Positions 43,906 through 52,566 are shown, numbered from the stretch's first letter. The stretch is 64,000 nt of DNA from Geomonas sp. Red32 (GCF_023652955.1 NZ_JAKLOY010000009.1:1-64000), one strand, 5' to 3'. Notes: generated by a model from the sequence alone, not told the origin. A program made the numbers and translations.

Positions 43906-44082
43906 ATGAACCCCGAGACCGCCAAGCTGAGCCCAGCACAGAAGCTGATGAAGCAGGCGATCCACGAGATCGACGACTATTTCGGCGAGGGGATTGCCTT
44001 CAAGAACATCGAGTTTTTGGGAAGCTACCTGCAGACCCTGGCCCTTTTGGAGCTCAAGGAGACCCTCAGGAACAAGCTGTGA
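43906..44082 (+). CDS. 58-residue helical protein of unknown function
   Basis: ATG 43906 with GAGGAGG eight bases upstream and TATATATATA about 35 bases before the start. The product, MNPETAKLSPAQKLMKQAIH onward, is predicted as two or three amphipathic helices, with an aromatic IDDYFGEG turn and a leucine-rich end (LQTLALLELKETLRNKL). No cysteine, signal or membrane segment. Likely a small cytoplasmic protein; its strong ribosome binding site supports it being real. Confidence 0.7.
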   Translation: MNPETAKLSPAQKLMKQAIHEIDDYFGEGIAFKNIEFLGSYLQTLALLELKETLRNKL

Positions 44083-44095
44083 CCTGGGCTCTTCT

Positions 44096-45721
44096 TTACT
44101 GGGCAGGGTCCCGCCGGGGGAGGGTGAACCAGAAGCTCGCTCCCTCCTCCAGGTTTCCCTCCGCCCAGACCTTTCCCCCGTGGCGCGCCACGATCCGCTG
44201 CACGATCGCCAGCCCCACCCCCGTCCCTTCGAACTCCTCGTTGCGGTGCAGTCTCTGGAAGAGCCCGAAGAGTTTCCCCACGTAGGCCGCGTCGAATCCT
44301 ACCCCGTTGTCCCGCACGAAGAACTGGTACTCCTCGGGGGTCTCGAGCGCCCCCACCTCGATCCTGGGGGCCTGCCGGTCCCGGGTGAATTTCACCGCAT
44401 TGGCGAGCAGGTTGTAGACCACCTGCCTCAGCATGGCGTTGTCCCCGGTGACGCTCGGGAGCGGCCCGACCGCCCAGGTCAGGTTCCTCCCCTTGGCCTG
44501 GCCGGTGAGCTCCTCCACGATATCCCGCACGAGATGCCCCATGTCCACCCGCGATTTCATCATCTCCGACCGCCCCATCCGCGAGAAGGCCAAAAGGTCG
44601 TCGATCAGGTCCCCCATCTTCTTGGCCGCCTCGGTGATCACCTCGAGGTAGTGGCGGCTCTTGTCGTCCAGGTTCTCGTTGCCCCGGGTGATCAGCAGGT
44701 CGACGAAGCCGATCACGTGGCGAAGCGGCGCCCTGAGGTCATGGGAGACCGAGTAGCTGAAGGCTTCCAGCTCGCGGTTGCTCGCCTCGAGCTTCTCGAT
44801 CTGCCTCCTCAATTCTCCGTTCAGCTCGCTGATCTTGGCCTCGCTCTTGCGCTGGCGGGTGATGTCCCTGATCACCGCGAAGGCCCAGGTCCCCTCCGGC
44901 ATCTCGATGGGGGTGAGCATGATATCCACCGGCACCTCGCGCCCGTCCCGGGTCATCCCGTACAGCTCGAGGCCGATCCCCATCTTGCGGGGGCGCGCCT
45001 CCCGGAAGTACCCCTCGCGGTCCTTGATGTGGCGGTCGTGGAAGCGGGGCGGGATCAGGCGCTCCACCAGCTCCCCGATCAGCTCCTCGCGCTGGTAGCC
45101 GAAGAGGACCTCGGTCTGCTGGTTCACCTTCCTGATCGACCCCTTGCCGTCCACCACCACGATGGCGTCCGGAGAGGTTTCGAAGAGTCTCTCGAACATG
45201 CCGCGGCTTTTCTGGAGCGCCTCCTCGACGCCGTGGCGCCGGGTATCGTCCCGGGCCACCAGGGAAAAGCCGAGCGGCTCGCCGCCGCCGTCCTTCAGCG
45301 CGGTGAGGGTCAATTCGGCCCAGAAACGGCTTCCGTCCTTGCGGGGGCGCCAGCCGCTCAGCTCGAGGCTTCCGGCCTGGACCGTCCTGGCCAGCTCGCG
45401 GTCCGCCTTGTCCCTCCCCTCATCGGGGGGGATGAGCAGCGAGAGAGGGCGCCCGATCGCCTCTTCCGGACGGTAGCCGAAGATCGCCTCGGCGCCCCCG
45501 TTCCAGGAGAGGATGGTCCCCTCGCCATCGAGGAGGATGACGGCGTACTCCCTGAGCTGCTGCATCATGAGGGCGTACCACTGGTCAGTTGGGAAAGAGG
45601 GTGATTCTCCTGCCGGAGGGCGTCGGCCGGTGGCGGTGCCGGGGGGATCGGAAACTGGGGGACGATCGATCTTCATGTGCGTGCCGGTGGTTTGCTTAAT
45701 CTGCGCGGGGTGCCGCGCCAT
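44096..45721 (-). CDS. Soluble PAS-PAS sensor histidine kinase
   Basis: 541 residues; the start is uncertain because no good ribosome binding site precedes ATG 45721 or ATG 45676. Two PAS domains: the first about 50-165 (ILLDGEGTILSWNGGAEAIFGY), the second about 175-295 (IVVVDGKGSIRKVNQQTEVLFGY), each followed by a PAC-like segment. Then a HisKA domain with His327 (SVSHDLRAPLRHVIGF) and an ATPase domain (LLANAVKFTRD, DNGVGFD, GTGVGLAIVQRIVARHGG). Bacteriophytochrome-like kinase class. No membrane segment, so it senses a cytoplasmic signal, perhaps redox or a small ligand. No regulator is adjacent on its strand; the partner is unknown. Confidence 0.9.
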   Translation of the reverse strand: MARHPAQIKQTTGTHMKIDRPPVSDPPGTATGRRPPAGESPSFPTDQWYALMMQQLREYAVILLDGEGTILSWNGGAEAIFGYRPEEAIGRPLSLLIPPDEGRDKADRELARTVQAGSLELSGWRPRKDGSRFWAELTLTALKDGGGEPLGFSLVARDDTRRHGVEEALQKSRGMFERLFETSPDAIVVVDGKGSIRKVNQQTEVLFGYQREELIGELVERLIPPRFHDRHIKDREGYFREARPRKMGIGLELYGMTRDGREVPVDIMLTPIEMPEGTWAFAVIRDITRQRKSEAKISELNGELRRQIEKLEASNRELEAFSYSVSHDLRAPLRHVIGFVDLLITRGNENLDDKSRHYLEVITEAAKKMGDLIDDLLAFSRMGRSEMMKSRVDMGHLVRDIVEELTGQAKGRNLTWAVGPLPSVTGDNAMLRQVVYNLLANAVKFTRDRQAPRIEVGALETPEEYQFFVRDNGVGFDAAYVGKLFGLFQRLHRNEEFEGTGVGLAIVQRIVARHGGKVWAEGNLEEGASFWFTLPRRDPAQ

Positions 45722-46070
45722 GATCGATAGTATAGATCCTCCCGCTGCTTTTTCACAGGAGGACCGGGGGGGTGTGACGGGGAGGCGGGGAGGCCGCCAA
45801 AGGCGGCAGGTGCGAGGGGCGTTGTGCTAACCTGCCGGTATTCCAACTTAAGTTTTACCGGCAGGCGTCGATGATTATGTCGAAAGGGATGGCCGGCCGC
45901 ACCGAAATGAAATGAAAATAATTTTCAAAACGGCGCGGCCCCGGGGGCCCAGATGAAAGACCTGGGATGGTACAAAATGTACGCAGCCAGGGACGGCATT
46001 ACCCGCTGGATGGGAAACAGGCCCGGGGTGGGGCTCACCACCTCCGAGGCCGGGATGATCAGCCGGGCGG
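45722..46070. other. Intergenic region between PAS kinase and metE
   Basis: About 350 bases, mostly GC-rich with an AT-rich patch at 45900-45930. A 50-codon frame from ATG 45953 to TGA 46105 on the plus strand overlaps the metE 3' end and has a poor ribosome binding site; I do not call it. No clear intrinsic terminator for metE. Confidence 0.4.
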
Positions 46071-48386
46071 TCACCGGGCGGGTGGAGCGAAGTAGCGCTC
46101 CCTGAGCGCGCGGGCGGCGAAGACCATGTTGGCGAGGGCTGCCCGGGTCTCGCTCCAGCCGCGCGTCTTCAGCCCGCAGTCCGGGTTCACCCAGAGCCTT
46201 TCCTTGGGGACGCATTCCAGCGCCCGTTCCAATAGATCGAACATCTCCTCGCAGGACGGTATCCGCGGCGAATGGATGTCCCACACCCCGGGGCCGATGT
46301 CGTTGGGGTAGCTGAACTCCTTGAAGGCCTCCAGAAGCTCCATCTGGGAGCGCGACGCCTCGATGGTGATGACGTCGGCGTCGAGCGCCGCGATCCGGTC
46401 GATGATGTCGTTGAACTCCGAATAGCACATGTGGGTATGGATCTGGGTCGCGTCATCGACCCCTGAGGTGGACAGCCGGAAGCAGTCGGCGGCCCAGGCG
46501 AAGTAGGCGGCCCGGTCCGCCAGCTTGAGCGGCACCCCCTCCCGGAAGGCGGGCTCGTCGATCTGGATGACCCTGATCCCGCCCTGTTCCAGTTCGGCCG
46601 CCTCGTCCCGGATGGCCAGTGCCAGCTGCCGGGCGGTATCGCTGCGCGGCTGGTCGTCCCGCACGAAGGACCACTGCAGGATGGTCACCGGTCCGGTCAG
46701 CATCCCCTTCACCGGGCGCTCGGTGAGCGACTGGGCGAAGACCGTCCAGCTTACCGTCATGGGCCCCCTCCTCTCCACGTCGCCGAAGATGACCGGCGGT
46801 CTCACGCAGCGGGAGCCGAAGCTCTGCACCCATCCCCCCCTGGTGAAACCGCACCCCTCCAACTGCTCACCGAAGTACTGCACCATATCGTTGCGCTCGT
46901 ACTCGCCATGCACGAGGACGTCCAGCCCGACCTCCTCCTGGAAGCGGACCGTCCGCTCGATCTCCCGCTCGATCTCCGCCCGGTACTCCTCGGCCGACAG
47001 CTTGCCGGAGGTGAGCCGTGAGCGGAGCCTCCGGACCTCGGCGGTCTGCGGGAAGGATCCGATGGTGGTGGTTGGGAAGGAGGGGAGGGCGAGGGCCTCT
47101 TGCTGACGGGCCCGGCGCGTGGCGAACGGCGAGGAGCGCCGCAGCTTTTCCGGGGTGATCCCTTTCACCCGCTCCTTCACATCCGGGCGGTGGATCAGCG
47201 GTGAGTGCCGCCGCCGCTCCAGCGATTGGGCGTTGGCGATCACCCGCGGATCCTCGAGGGCGGCCCCCCCTTTTACGGCCAGCGAGGCGATGGTGACGAC
47301 CTCGTCGAGCTTTTGCCGGGCGAAGGAGATCCAGTCGATCACCTCGGCCGGGAGCATCCCCGCATCCCGCTCGAGTGCGCAGTCGTAGGGGACGTGCAAA
47401 AGCGAGCAGGAGGGGGCCACCATCACCCGCTCCTCTCCCAGTGCCTCCACCGCCCGCTGGACGAGGCGGAGCGAACGCGAAAAGTCGTTCTTCCAGATGT
47501 TGCGCCCGTCCACCACGCCGAGCGAGAGGGAGAGCTCATGCGGGATGAGGGGGAGGACCTCCTCCAGTTGTGCCGGTGCGCGCACCAGGTCGATATGGAG
47601 GGCGCTGACCGGGAGCCCTGCAGCGAGCCGGGCGTTGTCCCCCACCCCCGCAAAGTAGGTCGCCACCAGGAGTTTCGGGAGCGATCCCCCGGCGGCGAGC
47701 TGGGCGTATGCGTCCCGGTAGGCGGTGGCGATCTCGGGGGAGAGGTCGAGGGCCAGGAACGGCTCGTCCAGCTGGACCCATTCCGCACCGCCCCGCTTGA
47801 GCTCGGTCAGCAGCTCCCGGTAAACCGGCAAAAGCCTCTTCAGAAGCTCGATCCGGTGGAAGCCCGACTCCTTTTCTTTCCCGAGGAGGAGATAACTGAG
47901 CGGGCCGATCAGTACCGGCTTGGCCGGGAGCCCCATTCCCCGCGCCTCCTTGAGTTCGGCCAGCGGCTTGTCGGGGGTGAGCGAGAAGCGCTGGTCGCGG
48001 GTGAATTCCGGGACCAGGTGGTGGTAGTTGGTGTCGAACCACTTGGTCATCTCCATGGCCACCACGTCCACCCCTTCCTTCTGGCACCCCCTGGCCATCG
48101 CGAAGGCGAGCTCGGGGAGGGGGGCTTGGGAGAGCCGGGAAAACCGGGGCGGTACCGCCCCCACCGTGAGGGAGAGGTCGAGCGTCTGGTCGTAGAAGGA
48201 GAAGTCGTTGCAGGGGATGAGGCCGAGCCCCGCCTCCCGCTGCGCCTCCCAGTGGATCTTGCGGAGTTTCTTCCCTGTCTCTTCGAGCTCCTGGAGGCCG
48301 ATCTCGTTGCTCCAGTAACGTTCGCAGGCCGTCTTCAGTTCTCGATCCGCACCGATGCGGGGGTAGCCTAGGTTGTGGGTCAGCAT
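46071..48386 (-). CDS. metE: Cobalamin-independent methionine synthase
   Basis: 771 residues, the usual length. It transfers the methyl group of 5-methyltetrahydropteroyl-polyglutamate to homocysteine, the last step of methionine synthesis in the cytoplasm. Both halves of the double barrel are present: N-terminal MLTHNLGYPRIGADRELK and C-terminal zinc site with His652 and Cys654 (HMCYSEF) and Cys737 (NPDCGLKTR), matching the ligand positions of E. coli MetE. TTTIGSFPQT marks the start of the second barrel. ATG is preceded by GGAGG. The leader carries two sets of 9-base tandem repeats. No cobalamin riboswitch was seen. Confidence 0.96.
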   Translation of the reverse strand: MLTHNLGYPRIGADRELKTACERYWSNEIGLQELEETGKKLRKIHWEAQREAGLGLIPCNDFSFYDQTLDLSLTVGAVPPRFSRLSQAPLPELAFAMARGCQKEGVDVVAMEMTKWFDTNYHHLVPEFTRDQRFSLTPDKPLAELKEARGMGLPAKPVLIGPLSYLLLGKEKESGFHRIELLKRLLPVYRELLTELKRGGAEWVQLDEPFLALDLSPEIATAYRDAYAQLAAGGSLPKLLVATYFAGVGDNARLAAGLPVSALHIDLVRAPAQLEEVLPLIPHELSLSLGVVDGRNIWKNDFSRSLRLVQRAVEALGEERVMVAPSCSLLHVPYDCALERDAGMLPAEVIDWISFARQKLDEVVTIASLAVKGGAALEDPRVIANAQSLERRRHSPLIHRPDVKERVKGITPEKLRRSSPFATRRARQQEALALPSFPTTTIGSFPQTAEVRRLRSRLTSGKLSAEEYRAEIEREIERTVRFQEEVGLDVLVHGEYERNDMVQYFGEQLEGCGFTRGGWVQSFGSRCVRPPVIFGDVERRGPMTVSWTVFAQSLTERPVKGMLTGPVTILQWSFVRDDQPRSDTARQLALAIRDEAAELEQGGIRVIQIDEPAFREGVPLKLADRAAYFAWAADCFRLSTSGVDDATQIHTHMCYSEFNDIIDRIAALDADVITIEASRSQMELLEAFKEFSYPNDIGPGVWDIHSPRIPSCEEMFDLLERALECVPKERLWVNPDCGLKTRGWSETRAALANMVFAARALRERYFAPPAR

Positions 48387-48503
48387 CCGCCGTCCTCCCT
48401 CGTGTGGTTTTTCAACTCCGGTTGATTGTAGCCGATGACGGGTGATTTACAACGAGAGGGGGCGCGGGGAGCGGACCGGAAGAGGCCGGTAGAGTGTTCT
48501 GTG

Positions 48504-48614
48504 GTCGATTGAGTCGATTGAGTCGATTGAGTCGATTGAGTCGGGAAGGGGAGAGGGAGGAGAGGGAGGAGAGGGAGGAGAGGGAGGAGAGGGAGGAGAG
48601 GGAGGAGAGGGAGG
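48504..48614. repeat. Two adjoining 9-bp tandem repeats upstream of metE
   Basis: GTCGATTGA four times (48504-48539), a 13-base spacer, then GAGGGAGGA 6.9 times (48553-48614). The second block is pure purine on one strand and could form triplex (H-) DNA. They lie 118-228 bases before the metE start codon, where its promoter is expected. Confidence 0.95.
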
Positions 48615-48619
48615 TCGCG

Positions 48620-48668
48620 GTCATCGGTGCCGCTCCAGGGGAGAATCCCCCGGGGCGGCACCGATGAC
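48620..48668. terminator. Long hairpin downstream of the hsp20 pair
   Basis: A 17-base-pair stem (GTCATCGGTGCCGCTCC pairing with GGGGCGGCACCGATGAC, one G-T wobble) capped by GGGGA-GAA-TCCCC. It lies 30 bases after the stop codon of the second Hsp20 gene. No T-run follows on the minus strand, so it may be an mRNA-end stabiliser rather than a true intrinsic terminator. Confidence 0.6.
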
Positions 48669-48698
48669 GTGAGGGGCGCGCCCGTGCGGGAGCTTTGG

Positions 48699-49094
48699 TT
48701 ACTGCACCGAGATCTCGATCCGGCGCGGCTTGGCGGCTGCGGCCTTGGGAAGCCGCAGGCTGAGGACGCCGTTATTGAACTCGGCGTTCACGCCGTTTTG
48801 ATCGATACTGTCGGGGATCTGGAACTGCCGGTAGTACGGCGCCCAGGAGAACTCGCTGTACACGGGACGCCCCGGCACCTGGCGGTGTACCGGCGCGGTG
48901 ATGGTAAGAACCCCTTTTTCGACGCGGATGTCGAGGTTTTCCTTGCTGGCCCCCGGCAGGTCCGCGGTCACCAGGAGACCGGATTCCTCTTCTACTATAT
49001 TAACGGCGGGACGCAGGAACCGTTCAGGAGCCCTGGTCTCCTCCCTTCCCTGGAGATTTTTTTCCTGGCTGGTGGTTACGTCACGGGTCGTCAT
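48699..49094 (-). CDS. Small heat-shock protein, Hsp20 family (second of pair)
   Basis: 131 residues, an alpha-crystallin domain (about 28-125) with short tails. Visible family marks: VTADLPGASKENLDIRVEKGVLTI, a Tyr/Arg-rich middle (WAPYYRQFQIPDSID) and the closing GVLSLRLPKA, followed by the C-terminal I-x-I motif (IEI). An ATP-independent chaperone that holds unfolding proteins as oligomers. It lies 41 bases downstream of a second Hsp20 gene; only moderate similarity between them, so they could form hetero-oligomers as IbpA/IbpB do. Followed by a long hairpin. Confidence 0.93.
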   Translation of the reverse strand: MTTRDVTTSQEKNLQGREETRAPERFLRPAVNIVEEESGLLVTADLPGASKENLDIRVEKGVLTITAPVHRQVPGRPVYSEFSWAPYYRQFQIPDSIDQNGVNAEFNNGVLSLRLPKAAAAKPRRIEISVQ

Positions 49095-49135
49095 GGTTTC
49101 TTCCTCCTTTGTTCCGTTTCGGCGTTCACTTGTCG

Positions 49136-49576
49136 TTAGCTGGCAATCTCGATTTTGCGCGGCTTGGCGTGTTCGGACTTGGTCATGGTGATCAGCATCA
49201 CGCCGTCCTTGTACTCGGCCTTGGTGTTGTCGGGGTTGATGTCGGCCGGGAGGTCGATCGAGCGGGTGAACCTGCCGAACCCGAGCTCGGTCCGGTGCAG
49301 CACACCTTTTTCGGTAGGGGCCTTCCGCTCACCGGAGATGGTCAGCGTGCCGCGTAGAACGGAAAGTTCGAGCTCCTTGGGATCGACGCCCGGCAGAAGT
49401 GCCTCGATGTAGACCTTGTCCTCGTCCTCGGTCAGGTTCAGGAGCGGAAAGCGTTTGGTCGAGTACGGGGAAAGGAAGGTGGTGGTCAGTGGGCGGGAAA
49501 GCCCGACGCCCCGGAAAGCCTCGTCGATCTCTCTTCTCAAACTGTCCAACTCGTTGAAAATGCTCCAGCTTGCCAT
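49136..49576 (-). CDS. Small heat-shock protein, Hsp20 family (first of pair)
   Basis: 146 residues. N-terminal helix with the classic DSLRREIDEAFRG segment, alpha-crystallin domain (about 45-135, ALLPGVDPKELELSVLRGTLTISGER ... LPADINPDNTKAEYKDGVMLITMTK) and C-terminal IEI anchor. Chaperone holding function as for its neighbour. First gene of a two-gene operon, with a sigma-70-like promoter upstream at 49631-49658. I saw no CIRCE element and no clear sigma-32 promoter. Confidence 0.94.
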   Translation of the reverse strand: MASWSIFNELDSLRREIDEAFRGVGLSRPLTTTFLSPYSTKRFPLLNLTEDEDKVYIEALLPGVDPKELELSVLRGTLTISGERKAPTEKGVLHRTELGFGRFTRSIDLPADINPDNTKAEYKDGVMLITMTKSEHAKPRKIEIAS

Positions 49577-49630
49577 GTTGATTTACCTCCTTTCGATGTC
49601 TTTCGATCTGGTCTTGCTCCATCTGCAGGT

Positions 49631-49658
49631 AAGATAATCATGGTTTTCCCGCTGTCAA
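49631..49658 (-). promoter_or_regulatory. Sigma-70-type promoter of the hsp20 operon
   Basis: On the minus strand TTGACA (49658-49653), a 16-base spacer and TATCTT (49636-49631), about 55 bases before the start codon. -35 is perfect, -10 matches four of six. Confidence 0.5.
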
Positions 49659-49799
49659 GGAAGGGGCGGGGCGTCACGATTACCGCTGTAAAAGGGCGAT
49701 CAAGCGCGGGAGGAGACTAAGACGAAGGGCTCGGGGTAGGGCTGCAAGGGTGGCTGACGAAGCGAGGGTGGCGCGCGCGAAGCGAGCGGGTGGCATCGG

Positions 49800-49903
49800 G
49801 CTCCCTCCCCTTCAAGGGGAGGGGCGGGGTGAGGATGGGGCGGCAATCCTTTCAAGAAGGGATAGGTTTCCCGTCCCTCCCCCTCCCTCAGCGGGAGGGG
49901 GAA
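49800..49903. repeat. REP-like dyad elements
   Basis: CTCCCTCCCCTTCAAGGGGA followed by GGGGCGGGGTGAGG (49800-49836) is the reverse complement of the elements at 13553 and 13651. A related hairpin, CCCCCTCCC-TCAGC-GGGAGGGGG, lies at 49885-49908. Confidence 0.7.
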
Positions 49904-49942
49904 CGACTTTAGAAGACAACAGGACTGGCCGGCGCCGGGGAG

Positions 49943-50476
49943 CTAATAAGGAGTGTAATCGGGAGGGACCGGCGGCACGCTCTCCCGGTACGTGGGCGGC
50001 GGGGGAGGAGGCGTCGTAGTCCGGCGGGGGCGGTAGGTGTTCCTCACGCCGGGAATCTGGTTCCCCTTGGCGTACATGCATTGCACGTAGCTGTTGTCGT
50101 AGCGCCGCTGCGCCTGCTGCCCGTAAACCTGGGCGTTGTCGGAGCCGATCGCGGTACCGGCCAGCAGGCCGCCACCGGCGCCGATGGCGGCACCCGCTCC
50201 GGCGTGCCCCGAGGCGGCCCCGAGCAGGGCGCCTACCCCGGCTCCCAGGACGGTTCCGACCGCGGCACCCTGGGTGGCGTTCTGGTTGTAGGTCTGCTGG
50301 GCTCCGCCGATCTGGCTATCGGCCCAGTGACGGCAGACGAGGTCGTCGGTCTGGAACTCCTCGAACGTTTTTCCCTGACCCGGAAGGACCATGACGCTCG
50401 GACCGGTCGGGAGCGTGGCGCATCCCGCCAGCACCAGCAGGATCAGCAGGGCCGGAATTTTGTGCCGTGCATCCAT
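49943..50476 (-). CDS. Glycine-zipper lipoprotein
   Basis: 177 residues, GGAGG eight bases before the ATG. Signal peptide with lipobox LAGC. Residues about 35-60 hold FEEFQTDDLVCRHWADSQ, and residues 66-115 a glycine-zipper stretch (GAAVGTVLGAGVGALLGAASGH and on), then a YVQCMYAKGNQIPG motif typical of YMGG-like glycine-zipper proteins, and a Pro-rich tail. By family it inserts in or against the outer membrane. Two mature cysteines (Cys48-type and YVQC) could pair. Second gene of a two-gene unit, 3 bases after the Trp/Pro-rich exported protein. Confidence 0.85.
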   Translation of the reverse strand: MDARHKIPALLILLVLAGCATLPTGPSVMVLPGQGKTFEEFQTDDLVCRHWADSQIGGAQQTYNQNATQGAAVGTVLGAGVGALLGAASGHAGAGAAIGAGGGLLAGTAIGSDNAQVYGQQAQRRYDNSYVQCMYAKGNQIPGVRNTYRPRRTTTPPPPPPTYRESVPPVPPDYTPY

Positions 50477-50479
50477 GAC

Positions 50480-50803
50480 TTATTCCTCCTCGTCGGGCGG
50501 GGCCGGCGTCGGCGCCACCCTCATCCAACCCTTCGGGCATTTCTTCACGTACGGATAGTACCCGTTGGGATCGGAGCAGTAGTACCAGTACTGCTGCGGT
50601 TCAGGTTGCGGTTGCTGCTGTATGTAAATCGGGGGCTCCTCACGGATGATGACCGGTTCCTGCTGGACTACCACCGGTGGCCCCCACCACCATGGTCCCC
50701 ACATCGGGCCGAAATAGACCCCTCCGCGGATGTGGGCCTCGCTCGGATGGGCATGGGCCAGCAGGGCTCCTGCCAAAAGACCTATCATGGCGAGTTTTTT
50801 CAT
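50480..50803 (-). CDS. Small exported Pro/Trp/Tyr-rich protein
   Basis: 107 residues with a signal peptide (to SEAH). The mature N-part is rich in Gly, Trp and Pro (GPMWGPWWWGPP), the middle in Gln and Pro, and the end carries the motif YWYYCSDPNGYYPYVKKCP, two cysteines 13 residues apart in an aromatic frame. This ending recurs in many proteobacterial periplasmic proteins of unknown function; the cysteines probably pair. Overlaps no gene; the glycine-zipper lipoprotein follows after three bases, so the two likely work together in the envelope. Confidence 0.82.
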   Translation of the reverse strand: MKKLAMIGLLAGALLAHAHPSEAHIRGGVYFGPMWGPWWWGPPVVVQQEPVIIREEPPIYIQQQPQPEPQQYWYYCSDPNGYYPYVKKCPKGWMRVAPTPAPPDEEE

Positions 50804-50957
50804 CTATTCCCTCTCTTAAGCCGGTTGCCAGCGGCTTCCCCGTTTCTTAGAGCGTATAGTCGGCTAACTTAATTTTAACAAAAAATCCGGTGGTCGGGTA
50901 CTTCTGACGAGGGCCCCGCCTTCCCACCGGCGGTGCCCCCGTTCAAGCCGCCGTTTT

Positions 50958-51488
50958 CTACATCATCGGACCGTGCTCCTGAAACTCTTTGTTGTGGCGC
51001 TGGGCCATCTTGGCCAGGATGGTGTTCAGCTTGGTGTTCTGCTCCGGGGTGAGCAGCGCGCGGAGTTTGGCGACTTCCTGCGACTTCTTCACCGCGAGGT
51101 CTGCCTGTGCCTGGGCTACCTTGGCCGACTGGGCCCTGATGGCCGCCTCGTCGGCGTTACCCGACAGGACGAGGTCGCGCATCTTGCCTCTCTCGTCCAT
51201 CATAGCCTTGAAGAGCGGCTTGTTCTCCTCCCTGCTCGCCTGCATGATCGCTTTGGCCTGGCTCTTCTGCTGGTCGCTCAAACCGAGCTGTTTGGCGATG
51301 CGCTTGAAGAACATCTCCCTGCGGTGCCCCTCCTTCCGCCCGTGATGCTGATGGCCATGGCCCGGCTGGGCGACCGTGGTATCCGGGGACTGCGCCGGGG
51401 TGGTTTCAGCGAAGGCGAGTTGCCCGCCGAAGGTGGTGGCTGCGGTAAGGAAGGTAATCATGGCAAGAGGTCTCAGATGTTGTCTCAT
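50958..51488 (-). CDS. Spy/CpxP-family periplasmic chaperone
   Basis: 176 residues with a signal peptide ending near LAFA. A His-rich stretch (HGHQHHGRKEGHRRE, about 44-58) could bind metal. Then a long helical region with two LTxxQ-type motifs, LSDQQ and LTPEQ, the mark of the Spy/CpxP fold. Length and helix pattern fit. By family it is an ATP-independent chaperone or stress sensor in the periplasm, and some His-rich relatives bind zinc or copper (CnrX-like). Single gene. Confidence 0.85.
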   Translation of the reverse strand: MRQHLRPLAMITFLTAATTFGGQLAFAETTPAQSPDTTVAQPGHGHQHHGRKEGHRREMFFKRIAKQLGLSDQQKSQAKAIMQASREENKPLFKAMMDERGKMRDLVLSGNADEAAIRAQSAKVAQAQADLAVKKSQEVAKLRALLTPEQNTKLNTILAKMAQRHNKEFQEHGPMM

Positions 51489-51721
51489 CGTGTTTCTCCT
51501 TTGGTTAGTGGTTGCCGTTTCCGGTGTACTTTGCTGTCGATGGGAGAACCTTACCGCTCAAATGTGAATGGAATATGAAAGAACTTAGGAAATAGGAGTG
51601 TGCCGGTTGTGACTCTATTTTAAAAATTATCTGATTCCAATTGACCGGTCGTAATGTATACTCTTTGCGTTTGCCGTCTCAGACGGTGTCAGTCATCTTC
51701 TGCATCACGAGGTCACGAATC

Positions 51722-52462
51722 ATGGAAAACAACTCTATGCCCAAAATCCTCCTGGTGGATGACATCAAGATGTTCCTGGAAATCCAGAAGAACATGCTCC
51801 AGGCTCTTCCGGTGGAGGTCGCGACCGCCACCGGCGGGGAGGAGGCGCTGGGAGTGGTGGATGAGTTCGCCCCCGACCTGATCGTCCTCGATGCCAACAT
51901 GCCGAAGATGGACGGCGTTGACTGCTGCCGCCTTCTCAAGCAGCACGACCGCCACAGCCGGATCCCGGTGATCATGACCGTCCCCAACTGTTCGGACAAC
52001 GCAGCGCTCTGCCGCGAGGCCGGGTGCGACGCCATCCTCCGCAAGCCCCTCGACACCGGGATCTTCCTCGATGCCATCACCTGCTTCATCCCGGTGGTGG
52101 AACGCCGGGACCGCCGCGTGGAACTGCTGACCCCGGTCCAGGTGACCATGGGCCGGCGGGTGATCTCCGGCGCGTTGCTCGATATCAGCAGGTCCGGCGC
52201 CTGCTTCGAACCCGACGAGGTCATTGCGACCGGCACCACGGTAGAGCTCAGCTTCACGCTCCCCGCGGCCGACCGTCCGGTCATCAAGATGCGCGCGAAG
52301 GTGGTCCGTAACGGCACCACCGACCTTCCGGGCCAGCTTTCCGGAACTGGGGTTGCCTTCATTGCGGGGGACGGAGCCCCCACCCGGGTTCCCGTAGACT
52401 CCGCGATATCCGTCTTCGTCAAAAGCAGGTCCCTCAAGGTCCCGGGATTCCCCAGCTGCTGA
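51722..52462 (+). CDS. Response regulator with PilZ domain
   Basis: 246 residues from ATG 51722, with GAGGT eight bases upstream. Receiver domain with Asp57 (IVLDANMPKMDG) and Lys in LRKPLD; then a PilZ domain (about 128-235) that begins ERRDRRVELLTPVQV and contains LLDISRSGACF, which match the RxxxR and D/NxSxxG c-di-GMP-binding motifs. It should combine phosphorylation and c-di-GMP input, acting on motility, pili or exopolysaccharide. It stands alone, so the kinase is unknown. The PAS kinase at 44096 is an orphan candidate. Confidence 0.9.
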   Translation: MENNSMPKILLVDDIKMFLEIQKNMLQALPVEVATATGGEEALGVVDEFAPDLIVLDANMPKMDGVDCCRLLKQHDRHSRIPVIMTVPNCSDNAALCREAGCDAILRKPLDTGIFLDAITCFIPVVERRDRRVELLTPVQVTMGRRVISGALLDISRSGACFEPDEVIATGTTVELSFTLPAADRPVIKMRAKVVRNGTTDLPGQLSGTGVAFIAGDGAPTRVPVDSAISVFVKSRSLKVPGFPSC

Positions 52463-52537
52463 CCCGGAGGCGCACCGCGGCGATGAGAAGGAGGGCGGGC
52501 AGGTCCTCCCGGTAGGTTGATGTTAAATCGTCGGAAG

Positions 52538-52566
52538 TTGAGGGACGGTGGCCTGCGGGGTATACT
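52538..52566 (+). promoter_or_regulatory. Sigma-70 promoter of the yceI-like gene
   Basis: TTGAGG (52538-52543), 17-base spacer, TATACT (52561-52566). It lies 21 bases before the start codon, so the leader is very short but still contains AAGGAG. Confidence 0.65.

Noticed and set aside
45953-46105. 50-codon plus-strand ORF overlapping the metE 3' end
   Set aside because: Weak ribosome binding site, overlap with metE, no recognisable features.
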